A stretch of 64,000 nucleotides of DNA from Clostridia bacterium (lineage in GTDB: Bacteria > Bacillota > Clostridia > Christensenellales > Aristaeellaceae), in assembly GCA_017526525.1 (NCBI GenBank), contig JAFXRG010000015.1, forward strand, positions 1-64,000, given 5' to 3'. Below, one piece after another: positions 43,707 through 51,556 of this stretch (positions within the stretch are counted from its first letter, which is position 1; every line of letters starts with the position of its first letter). The notes beneath the pieces were generated by a model. The model saw nothing but the letters and a program-made list of their open reading frames with translations. It had not been told where the DNA came from and ran no database searches. The position numbers were made by a program, and so were the translations under genes.

Positions 43707-44459
43707 ATGCGTAAGGAAAAGAAAATAAGCATGCTGCTGGCAGCACTGCTGGCGCTGGTCATGCTGCTGTGTTCGTTCCCTGTATATGCAGAAGATGCGA
43801 ACACAGAAATTCCTGCGGAAGAAATAACGCAGGAAACCATAGCCGGAGAAGAATCCGAAGCCGTTGAAACCGCCGAAGTGCTCCCGGAGAAGAAACCTGC
43901 GGCTGAAACCCCGGAGGCCGTTCCGGCGGAAGAGCCCGCGATGCCCGAAACCCCGGTGGCCGCTTCGGCGGAAGAACCCGCGGCGCCCGAAACCCCGGAA
44001 GTCACCCAGGCGGAAGAGCCCGCGATGCCTGAAAACCCGGAGGCCGCTCCGGCGGAAGAACCCACAGTTCCTGAAAACCCGGAGATGGATCCTGAGGAAA
44101 AGCCTGAAAATTCGGGAGCGCAAGATGATTACGTCTGGATCGATGATAATGATCCCGGTTCTGTCACTCCCGAGCTGCTGGATCTTTTCAACAACCCCGA
44201 TGCATACCGGAAGGTGGAATTCACCGGAACCGTGGAGATCGAAATCAAGGACGGCATCACTCTTGCCTACGATCAGGAGGTAACGCTGGTGGCCAGGGTG
44301 TCCGGTACGGAATCGCTGGATTACCTCATGGTCTGGGAAGCCAGTGACGATGAAGGTATCACCTGGCACACCGTTGGCTCGGGCGAAGAATACACCTTTG
44401 TCCTGACCCGTGAAAATGTGAACCGTGCATACCGCGTAGTGCTCTACGCAGCAAACTGA
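43707..44459 (+). CDS. Secreted Pro/Glu-repeat protein with C-terminal Ig-like domain
   Basis: A 250-residue exported protein of unknown function. After the signal peptide (~1-29, VYAED) comes an acidic region with about five 14-residue repeats of the form ETPEAVPAEEPAMP (~66-135; DNA ~43904-44113, 42-base period). The last ~105 residues look like an immunoglobulin-like beta domain (VTLVARVSGTE...VWEASDDEGITWHTVGSGEEY...AYRVVLYA), similar in style to modules of large surface proteins. The Pro/Glu stalk suggests a wall-spanning spacer, but no anchor motif is present. ATG 43707 is set by AGGAGG. Converges with the PfkB gene with only 9 bases between stops. Confidence 0.75.
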   Translation: MRKEKKISMLLAALLALVMLLCSFPVYAEDANTEIPAEEITQETIAGEESEAVETAEVLPEKKPAAETPEAVPAEEPAMPETPVAASAEEPAAPETPEVTQAEEPAMPENPEAAPAEEPTVPENPEMDPEEKPENSGAQDDYVWIDDNDPGSVTPELLDLFNNPDAYRKVEFTGTVEIEIKDGITLAYDQEVTLVARVSGTESLDYLMVWEASDDEGITWHTVGSGEEYTFVLTRENVNRAYRVVLYAAN

Positions 44460-44468
44460 TTCCCCGAT

Positions 44469-45401
44469 TCAGTCCGGGAACTGCCGCATCAGCTGCAGCA
44501 CCTGTTCCTGGTTTTTCAGGGCCGTCCCGGCGCCTACCGCCGTTGTACAGAGGGCTCCGCAGGCATTTGCAAAACGCAGCGCCTCTTTTGGGGAAGCACC
44601 CCGGAGGATCTCCGCAGTGAATCCTGCAACCAGGTGGTCTCCCGCACCGGTCGCGTCCACCGCGCAAACCGGCAGTGCCGGCAGCCGGAACGTTTCTGTG
44701 CGGTTCTTCAGCAGGCAGCCCCTGCTGCCCAATTTGATAATTACATTCTGAACCCCGTACCGGAGGAACATGTCCGCCATGGCCTCCGGTTTTTCCTGTC
44801 CCGTAAACCAGCGGGCCTCGTCCTCATTGGGCGTGATCCAGTCGATCAGCGAAAGGGAATCCCGGAGATCCTCCAGGGTCAGGGGCCGGAAGTTCGGAAG
44901 CTTGGTATCCGCAATCACCAGCTGCCCGGCGCCCCTGGCGGCGCTCACCACGGCATGGATAATCCCGGGATCGTCAAAGGGCGCGCGGAACAGGGATCCG
45001 AGGATCACCGCCCTGGCGTCCGTGAACCGGGCCGGATCCTCTTCCGGGTGAAAATTGGCCCGGTGTGCATGGTTCGTGATGGATTTCCGGGTTCCGTCCG
45101 TCCGGACAAACAGGGTCGTCACCGGAGTCGCCCCGGATCTCAGCACCGACCCTGTATCCACGCCGTGCTGTTTCAGTTCATTCAGCACGATCTCCCCTGC
45201 CGCGTCCTGTCCCAGCGCGCAGAGAATCGCCGTCTTCAGTCCCAGTTTCGATGCTGCAACGGCTTCGTTCACCGCTTCGCCGCCCGCGTTCAGGGAGCCG
45301 GATTCCGCCACATAGCCGGAAGCCGAAACCGGGGTCGGGTCAAAACCACGGATGATCGAATCCACCAGCGCCATGCCAATACAGATTACGTCGTACTTCA
45401 T
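44469..45401 (-). CDS. PfkB/ribokinase-family sugar kinase
   Basis: A 310-residue kinase with the N-terminal ribokinase motif (GGEAVNEAVAASKLG) and the C-terminal DATGAGDHLVAGF (catalytic Asp and anion hole). It also contains ITPNEDEARWFTG. PfkB enzymes phosphorylate sugars or nucleosides; ribose, fructose-1-P, 2-keto-3-deoxygluconate and pseudouridine kinases are all possible, and I cannot choose. It is the last gene of a minus-strand run with sir2 (17-base gap). Confidence 0.88.
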   Translation of the reverse strand: MKYDVICIGMALVDSIIRGFDPTPVSASGYVAESGSLNAGGEAVNEAVAASKLGLKTAILCALGQDAAGEIVLNELKQHGVDTGSVLRSGATPVTTLFVRTDGTRKSITNHAHRANFHPEEDPARFTDARAVILGSLFRAPFDDPGIIHAVVSAARGAGQLVIADTKLPNFRPLTLEDLRDSLSLIDWITPNEDEARWFTGQEKPEAMADMFLRYGVQNVIIKLGSRGCLLKNRTETFRLPALPVCAVDATGAGDHLVAGFTAEILRGASPKEALRFANACGALCTTAVGAGTALKNQEQVLQLMRQFPD

Positions 45402-45418
45402 GCTTCTCCCCTGTTTCG

Positions 45419-46156
45419 TCAGACTTCCCGGACCCGGATACGGTCCATGACTTCCGCCGCATCCCCATGGATCACAAGCGTTGCCTGCTCCTCCGCCGGA
45501 ATCGGATCCCGGTTCAGCACCACAAAGTGCCGGCCCCGGAAATGGCTGATGAAAGAGGCTGCGGGCTCCACCGCCAGGGAGGTCCCGGCCACAATCAGCG
45601 TATCCGCGTTGGTGATCTCCCGGATCGCTCCGATACAGACATACTTTTCCAGCGGTTCCCCGTACAGCGTCACATTGGGTTTGATCACGCCGCCGCAGTC
45701 CCTGCAGCGGGGAATTCCCTCTGCATGCAGGACCGCTTCCATCGGATAAGCCGCGTTGCAGTCCATGCAGTAATTTTCATGAACATTTCCGTGCAGCTCA
45801 TACACCCGGATGTTCCCGGCCGTTTTATGCAGGCCGTCCACATTCTGCGTCACAATTCCCCGCAGCTTATCCGCCTGCTCCAGCTCAAACAGCTTCCGGT
45901 GCGCCGCGTTGGGTTTTGCATCCGGGTACAGCAGGTGTTTCCGGTAATAGTCAAAAAAGCGTTCCGGCTGCAGGTAGAAAAAAGTTTTGCTCAGAATCAT
46001 TTCCGGGGAAAGGTCACTTTCCCCTGCATACAGGCCGTCCGCGGAACGGAAATCCGGGATGCCGCTGGCCGTGGATACGCCTGCCCCGCCGAAAAAGACA
46101 ATCCGGCGCGAACGGTCAATGATCTCCTGCAGGGCGTTTATTTCTCCGGTGTTCAT
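45419..46156 (-). CDS. cobB: Sir2-family NAD-dependent protein deacylase
   Basis: A 245-residue sirtuin: VFFGGAGVSTASGIPDFRS (NAD pocket), TQNVDGLHKTAG, the catalytic His in ELHGNVHENYC, the zinc site CMDC...CRDC, GGVIKPNVTLYGE and GTSLAVEPAA. It removes acetyl or acyl groups from lysines using NAD. Located between a GNAT-HD fusion gene and a kinase gene on the same strand; whether the neighbouring GNAT acetylates a shared target is unknown. Confidence 0.93.
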   Translation of the reverse strand: MNTGEINALQEIIDRSRRIVFFGGAGVSTASGIPDFRSADGLYAGESDLSPEMILSKTFFYLQPERFFDYYRKHLLYPDAKPNAAHRKLFELEQADKLRGIVTQNVDGLHKTAGNIRVYELHGNVHENYCMDCNAAYPMEAVLHAEGIPRCRDCGGVIKPNVTLYGEPLEKYVCIGAIREITNADTLIVAGTSLAVEPAASFISHFRGRHFVVLNRDPIPAEEQATLVIHGDAAEVMDRIRVREV

Positions 46157-46204
46157 CTCTCCGTATCCTTTTCGCTGTTGATCTTGCCGGGACCGGTCCG
46201 CCCC

Positions 46205-47302
46205 TCATGGACGGAAAGTATCCTTCTCCACGGCTTCATACAGATCCATGTGCATCCGGTTTTCGAAATACGCCCTGAGCTCCAGGTTCCGGTCCCATTT
46301 GCCCGGGTCATAGTTTCCGTAGCGCCGCTTCACGTCGGACATCCGTTCAATCATGTCCATCACGCCTTCAGCGCCGGAAATCGAATCGCAAAGCTGGATC
46401 AGCCGGTCGTAATCATCCGGAACCGTTTCACCCAGTTTGGTCCGGATCAGCGCGGTTTCTTCCTCCGTCGTATCGAAATTCCCCACATAGGTTTCGATTC
46501 TCATGTCGTTAAAGGAATGCGTCAGGCAGATCCTGGCCGCGTCCGGATAACCCAGCTTCATCATATAGGTATAACCGTCGGACACGTGACCGAGATGCCG
46601 CTTTCCGAATTTCCTTCCGATATCGTGCAGCAGGCCCAGCACATACGCCTTTTCCGGGCACAGGCCCGCGCGGGCGGCAATTTTCTCTGCGCAGTGGGCA
46701 GCCGTCCGGCTGTGATTCCCCCAGGGGCCCGGGTTGCACGGCTCCGCTTCTGCCAGGATCCGCCTTGCCTCCGATGCGGAGGGATACCTGCCTTTTCCTG
46801 GGTTCGGAATCCGCACAAAATAGTGCCCTTCATCCCGGCCTGCCACCCTGCCGCCGTTTTTCAGCATAACATGCAGGGACGCCGGATTGTCCAGGTTCAC
46901 CCGCAGGTAAATCTCCTCTTCCGGAACAATGCGGTGCGCTTCCTCCAGCGTCAGCCGCAGGCCTTCTGTCCCGAAGCCCTGTCCCCTGAAAGGCTTTGCG
47001 ATGAAATACCCGATATGCCCGGCGCCGGTTCGCAGCGACTCGCAAAGATAATGGCGGATGCGGAACTGGCCGATGATCGTATCGTCTTTCCACAGGAAGA
47101 AAAAGGTCTCCGGGACATATCCCTCCGGAAGGTCCTCTCCGGCCGCATACTTCAGCATGGCGGGAAGCGCCTTGCTTTCAAAATCCTCCCTGGATACCCC
47201 GGACCAGGAATTCGTCAGTCCGTTCTCATCCTCCGGCATTTCCCGGACAAACAGCCACTCCTTTTCAAGGTCTTCAGGGTTCGCTTTTTTCAGTTTAATC
47301 AT
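46205..47302 (-). CDS. GNAT acetyltransferase / HD hydrolase fusion
   Basis: A 365-residue two-domain protein. Residues ~1-170 are a GNAT fold (GHIGYFIAKPFRGQGFGTEGLRLTL, the acetyl-CoA loop R/Q-x-x-G-x-G/A, and NxASLHVMLKNGGRV). Residues ~185-350 are an HD domain: NHSRTAAHCAEKIA, then LLHDIGRKFG (HD pair), and LTHSFND and QLCDSISG (late His and Asp). HD proteins of this YqeK-like kind hydrolyse phosphate esters of nucleotides. The ATG at 47302 follows AGGAG; a longer frame overlaps the ATPase gene. Substrates unknown; the fusion is unusual. Confidence 0.82.
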   Translation of the reverse strand: MIKLKKANPEDLEKEWLFVREMPEDENGLTNSWSGVSREDFESKALPAMLKYAAGEDLPEGYVPETFFFLWKDDTIIGQFRIRHYLCESLRTGAGHIGYFIAKPFRGQGFGTEGLRLTLEEAHRIVPEEEIYLRVNLDNPASLHVMLKNGGRVAGRDEGHYFVRIPNPGKGRYPSASEARRILAEAEPCNPGPWGNHSRTAAHCAEKIAARAGLCPEKAYVLGLLHDIGRKFGKRHLGHVSDGYTYMMKLGYPDAARICLTHSFNDMRIETYVGNFDTTEEETALIRTKLGETVPDDYDRLIQLCDSISGAEGVMDMIERMSDVKRRYGNYDPGKWDRNLELRAYFENRMHMDLYEAVEKDTFRP

Positions 47303-47345
47303 CCTGATGCTCCTGTATCCGGTGTGCCCGGTATTTTTTGCCCCG

Positions 47346-48437
47346 TCAGCAGTGCCAGCTGAGCAAAACCCGATTGGAGTATTCCGCGTTCGGGTCAAAG
47401 GTATAGGTGATCTCCGGCATCGTGCTCTTCAGCACTTTCATGGAAAGCTCCTCCCCTCCGCGGGTCACATCGAAGGACGGGCCGGTGTAGCGAATGCTCA
47501 TTTCCACGGTTTCCGCGGATTCCGAATACTCAATCGCCGTCTGGATATCCGGCGGCGGCAGTTCGGGAGAGGTCAGCTGCCGGACCATCTCCTCGAAAGC
47601 CATATGGAGGTACTGCGTGATTTTCCAGGGAATCCGGTTTTTCACGCAGTATTTGTCGATTTCCGTGTACATGGCAAGAAAATCATAATCCCGGCTTTTG
47701 ATTCCCAGCTCCAGCACCTTCAGCTTCCGGACAAAGCGGCGGGTTTTTTCATTCAGGGGATGGTCAAAGATCTGCTCCGGCGTTCCGTCCTCGCAGATTC
47801 TGCCTTCATCCATAAAAAACACACGGTTGCTGATGCTCCGGGCAAAGCTCATTTCATGGGTGACAATCAGAATCGTCTTGCCCGTCCCCGCCAGTTCCCG
47901 GATCACGGCCTGCACTTCCTCAACCATGGTGGGATCCAACGCGCTGGTGGGCTCGTCAAACAGGATGATTTCCGGGTCCATCGCCAGGGTCCGGGCAATG
48001 GCAACGCGCTGCTTCTGGCCGCCGGACAGCTCTTCCGGGTAGTTCAGGGCTTTTTCCGCCAGGCCGACCATGCGCAGCAGCCGCATCCCCTCATTGTATG
48101 CTTCCTGCCGGTTCCTGTGCAGCAGAAGCTGCGGCGCCAGCATGATATTCTCGATCACGGTCATGTGGCCGAAGAGGTTGAAGGACTGAAACACCATGCC
48201 CATCTTCCGCCGGGCCAGGTCCGAATTGCAGTTCGGATCCGTCACATCCGTGCCGTCGATCAGGACGCGGCCCTCCGTGGGTTTTTCCAGGAGGCAGATG
48301 CAGCGCAGGAGCGTGCTTTTCCCCGTCCCTGAAGGCCCGATGACAGCAATCACATCCCCGTCATTGATTTCAACGGACACATCCCGCAGGGGAACCGAGT
48401 TCGGGTAGGTTTTCTTCAGATGCTCAATTTTTATCAT
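47346..48437 (-). CDS. Polar amino-acid ABC ATPase with extra C-terminal domain
   Basis: A 363-residue protein. Residues 1-~242 are a GlnQ-type ATPase: GPSGTGKST (34-42), [14 protein letters not shown] (~137-150), [12 protein letters not shown] (~157-168) and VTHEM. Typical members stop near 245. Here ~120 residues follow ([18 protein letters not shown], ...[29 protein letters not shown]...[14 protein letters not shown]), a pattern like the N-box/ATP-lid core of an RsbW-type GHKL ATPase, though degenerate. Such a domain might regulate transport; this assignment is tentative. It overlaps the permease gene by 14 bases. Confidence 0.88.
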   Translation of the reverse strand: MIKIEHLKKTYPNSVPLRDVSVEINDGDVIAVIGPSGTGKSTLLRCICLLEKPTEGRVLIDGTDVTDPNCNSDLARRKMGMVFQSFNLFGHMTVIENIMLAPQLLLHRNRQEAYNEGMRLLRMVGLAEKALNYPEELSGGQKQRVAIARTLAMDPEIILFDEPTSALDPTMVEEVQAVIRELAGTGKTILIVTHEMSFARSISNRVFFMDEGRICEDGTPEQIFDHPLNEKTRRFVRKLKVLELGIKSRDYDFLAMYTEIDKYCVKNRIPWKITQYLHMAFEEMVRQLTSPELPPPDIQTAIEYSESAETVEMSIRYTGPSFDVTRGGEELSMKVLKSTMPEITYTFDPNAEYSNRVLLSWHC

Positions 48438-49992
48438 CCGGATTCACCCCCTTCAGAATGTCTTCCGCTTTCCGGCGCTTCGGGTTTACACGGATCTGGA
48501 TCCGGCTGACCAGGAAGGCCAGCAGGCCCTCCAGCAGGAAGTAAATCACCGTTACGGCAATCAGCGGGAAAAAGGCCTCATAGGTGCGGCTGCGCACAAT
48601 ATCGCCCATTTTGGTCAGGTCCTGAACAGCGATATAGCCAACGACTGCCGTGGCTTTGATCAGCGTAACAATTTCACTTTTGTAGGCAGGCAGGATATGG
48701 GGAAGCGCCTGGGGCAGGATGATCCGGTAGAAGGTGGTGCGGTCGGAAAATCCCAGGGTGAAGGACGCTTCATACTGGCCCCGGTCAATGGTCCCCACGC
48801 CCATTTTCAGCAGGCTGAAAACCGTCGATCCGAAGGTGAGCGTAAAACCGGCCACCGCCACAATCACGCCGCTTACAGAAACGCTGCCGAAAACAATGTA
48901 ATAAAGGATCATGAGCAGCACGACAACAGGCATTCCCTGCACAATCCACATACAGAAGCGTGTCACACCGTTGGCCAGGGGATTGCCTTTTCTGCACATC
49001 ATATAGACGCCGAAGCCGAGAAGCGTGCCCAGCAGGATAGACAGCACCGCGATGATCAGGGAGGTCAGCGTTCCGTCCGCGAACAGTCTCCAGCGGTCTT
49101 CCCGGAGGAAGGTTTTCTCAAAGCTGGACGCGATTCCGCTCCAGAAGGTAGTTTTTTCAGGCGCAGCAGCGGAAGCCTCCTTCAGAACAGCCATCACAAC
49201 GCCGCCCCGATAGTCCGGCGTGCTGAAAAGAACGCTTTCCTTCCGTTCATCGGTGATGGTGATGCTGCTGGCGGCAAAATCGCATTTGCCGGTCTGAACG
49301 GCCGCGAGAATACTGTCAAAGCTCATCTGCACCACCTGAAGGCGGTATCCGTTTGCCTGGCAGAACCTGGCGGCCACGTCGATATCATAGCCCATCGGCC
49401 GGCCGTCCTTCACGAAGGAGAAGGGCGGAATGGTGGTATCCGTCGTCATGATCAGGGTGCCGTTTGTATCGGGAAGTGCAGAATAATCAAGGACCGTTCG
49501 CTTCTCCTCATCCGTGCTGAACCAGACGGCGTCAATCGCGGCCATTGTTCCGTCCGCCCACAGCCCATCCACAAATGCGCTGTACTGATCCCGCAGCTTC
49601 TGCCCCTTTTCGGTTTTCGGGAACACCGCTGCCAGATCGCTTTCTGCAAGTTCCTCTTCCAGGACCACCACATCGGGATGCGTAAGCCCCATGTATCGCG
49701 CAACAGGTTCGTCGCAGCACCAGCCCCTGGCCTTGCCTGTTTCCAGTGCGATCAGTGCATCGGTCTGGGCATTGTAGTACTGGATTTTGACATTTTCGAT
49801 GCGCTGCTGCGCAAGAACGTCGCAGATCATACCGGTCTGCACGGCAATGTCGGCACCGGCCAGTTCATCCAGCGAGGCAATCCCCTTTCCCCCGTTTGTC
49901 CGGGCTTCTGCACTGGCTGCCGGCGCGGCCGTCAGAACCATGCCAAAGAGAAAAAGACAGATCAGCAGGCATCGAAACCTTTTACCCGCCAT
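48424..49992 (-). CDS. Amino-acid ABC binding protein-permease fusion
   Basis: A 522-residue protein: signal peptide/anchor (~1-28), two SBP_bac_3-like lobes (~35-175 and ~178-295, with [28 protein letters not shown] and [19 protein letters not shown]) and a permease domain with about five helices (~305-505) carrying an EAA-type motif ([24 protein letters not shown]). Fusion of receptor and permease allows transport with no free binding protein. The first lobe retains only part of the usual motifs and may be a partial duplication. A near-perfect Shine-Dalgarno (AGGAGGTGATC) precedes ATG 49992, predicting strong translation. Cargo is a polar amino acid, not specified. Confidence 0.9.
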   Translation of the reverse strand: MAGKRFRCLLICLFLFGMVLTAAPAASAEARTNGGKGIASLDELAGADIAVQTGMICDVLAQQRIENVKIQYYNAQTDALIALETGKARGWCCDEPVARYMGLTHPDVVVLEEELAESDLAAVFPKTEKGQKLRDQYSAFVDGLWADGTMAAIDAVWFSTDEEKRTVLDYSALPDTNGTLIMTTDTTIPPFSFVKDGRPMGYDIDVAARFCQANGYRLQVVQMSFDSILAAVQTGKCDFAASSITITDERKESVLFSTPDYRGGVVMAVLKEASAAAPEKTTFWSGIASSFEKTFLREDRWRLFADGTLTSLIIAVLSILLGTLLGFGVYMMCRKGNPLANGVTRFCMWIVQGMPVVVLLMILYYIVFGSVSVSGVIVAVAGFTLTFGSTVFSLLKMGVGTIDRGQYEASFTLGFSDRTTFYRIILPQALPHILPAYKSEIVTLIKATAVVGYIAVQDLTKMGDIVRSRTYEAFFPLIAVTVIYFLLEGLLAFLVSRIQIRVNPKRRKAEDILKGVNPDDKN

Positions 49993-50088
49993 ACGGATCA
50001 CCTCCTGCAAGCTGATTTCCGATATCATATCAGATCTTCCCTGTGCCTTTCAAGCTCCCGCAGCGCGTCCTTCCTGCCGCGGCCGCCG

Positions 50089-50772
50089 TTATGTTTTGAT
50101 GGTCAGTTCCCTCAGGTATGCTTTCTGTTCCGGTGTGATCCGAAAGCTCTCTATCGCTTTCCGGATTGTTTTGTTGTGCGTCCATGGATCCAGCCGGTGT
50201 TCCGCAATATAAGGAATCACCGCGTCATACTGTTTGGCCAGTGCCGTGGCAAAATACCAGGCGATCATCATGTTTACATAATATTCCCCGGAACGAAGGC
50301 GGGAAACCATTTCGGGGTAAGCGGGATCAAAATCCCCGTCCAGGAAATGCTGCATCAGCATTCCGGTTCCGAACCGGACGGTATAGGTTTGATCTGAAGC
50401 CAGCCATTCCCGGATGCGGTCAGGCAGCTCCTTCCGGTGCTTCCTGAACACCCCCGGCGACATCTGGTCACAGGTGGCCCAGTTGTCCACATAAGGAAGG
50501 AACCTGTTCAGTTCCTGCAGGCACTGTCCATAATCCTTCCTTCCGGAAATGATAAATGCGTGCAGCTGGTTCTCCTCAAAATACGCATGGGGCAGTTCCT
50601 TCAGGAAAGCATCTGTTTCCTGTGCCCACTGTTTTGCCAGGCTGCGCAGCTCCGGCGTCCGTACTCCGATAATGCTTTCCGGCTTTACGGTCGGAAGAAT
50701 GCGGATCTGCATTTCCCGGTATTTGATATCCTGCAGGCTTTTCAGCTTTGCCCGGATCTCATCTGTTTTCAT
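50089..50772 (-). CDS. AlkD-like DNA alkylation repair protein
   Basis: A 227-residue all-helical HEAT-repeat protein of the AlkD family, glycosylases that remove N3/N7-alkylated purines. Characteristic stretches are IIGVRTPELRSLAKQW, YFEENQLHAFII, VDNWATCDQMSP (the catalytic-cleft W and D of AlkD align here) and YYVNMMIAWYFATALAKQY. Length is typical (~230). It overlaps tcdA by 14 bases. A related non-glycosylase HEAT protein cannot be excluded. Confidence 0.85.
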   Translation of the reverse strand: MKTDEIRAKLKSLQDIKYREMQIRILPTVKPESIIGVRTPELRSLAKQWAQETDAFLKELPHAYFEENQLHAFIISGRKDYGQCLQELNRFLPYVDNWATCDQMSPGVFRKHRKELPDRIREWLASDQTYTVRFGTGMLMQHFLDGDFDPAYPEMVSRLRSGEYYVNMMIAWYFATALAKQYDAVIPYIAEHRLDPWTHNKTIRKAIESFRITPEQKAYLRELTIKT

Positions 50773-51535
50773 CTTCTCCGCTCCGTTTCATCGACAGATC
50801 CTTAATAACCTCCCCGGCAAGAATCAGCCCCGCCACAGAAGGCACAAAGGCGGTTGACCCGGGAATATCCCTGCGGACCGTACTTTTCCGCGTGCCGGGC
50901 GAACAGATGCATTCATCCCTGCAGCTGACCGCCGGATCCTCCAGCGGACGCCTGGGTTCTTCGGTTGAATAAACCACCTTCAGTTTTTTGATTCCCCGCT
51001 TTTTGCACTCCCTGCGCATTACCCGGGCCAGGGGGCAAATGGAAGTCCGGGAAATATCCGCCACGCGGAATGCCGTCGGATCCGTTTTGTTTCCGGCGCC
51101 CATGGCGCTGATGATCGGGGTGCCCGTTCTCTGTGCCTGTTCCGCCAGTGCCAGTTTTCCGGTCACGGTATCGATGGCGTCAATCACATAGTCATACAGG
51201 GAAAAATCAAACTGATCCTGCGTATCCGGCATATAAAAGGTTTTGTAGGTTGTAACCCTGCAGTCCGGGTTGATCTCCAGGATTCTCTCCTCCGCCACAT
51301 CCACCTTGTATTTCCCGACTGTTTTCAGGGTGGCATGCAGCTGCCGGTTCAGATTGGTCAGGCATACCCGGTCGTCATCAATCAGGTCAAGGGCCCCGAT
51401 GCCCGAGCGGGCCAGCGCCTCCACCGCATATCCGCCGACGCCGCCGATTCCAAAGACGGCAACCCTGCACCTGGAAAGATATTCCATGGTCTCCGGCCCG
51501 AACAGAAGCTGTGTTCTGGAAAACTGGTTCAGCAT
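50759..51535 (-). CDS. tcdA: tRNA threonylcarbamoyladenosine dehydratase
   Basis: A 258-residue E1-like enzyme that cyclises t6A to ct6A in tRNA. It has the ATP-binding VAVFGIGGVGGYAVEALARSG, LIDDDRVCLTNLNRQLHA, VIDAIDTVTGK and the TcdA-specific SAMGAGNKTDPTAFRVADISRT, plus ICPLARVMRRECKKRGI. Length matches E. coli CsdL/TcdA. GGGGAGGA precedes the ATG; 21 bases after copA. Confidence 0.93.
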   Translation of the reverse strand: MLNQFSRTQLLFGPETMEYLSRCRVAVFGIGGVGGYAVEALARSGIGALDLIDDDRVCLTNLNRQLHATLKTVGKYKVDVAEERILEINPDCRVTTYKTFYMPDTQDQFDFSLYDYVIDAIDTVTGKLALAEQAQRTGTPIISAMGAGNKTDPTAFRVADISRTSICPLARVMRRECKKRGIKKLKVVYSTEEPRRPLEDPAVSCRDECICSPGTRKSTVRRDIPGSTAFVPSVAGLILAGEVIKDLSMKRSGEDENR

Positions 51536-51556
51536 GCTTCCTCCCCGTCCTTGTTG

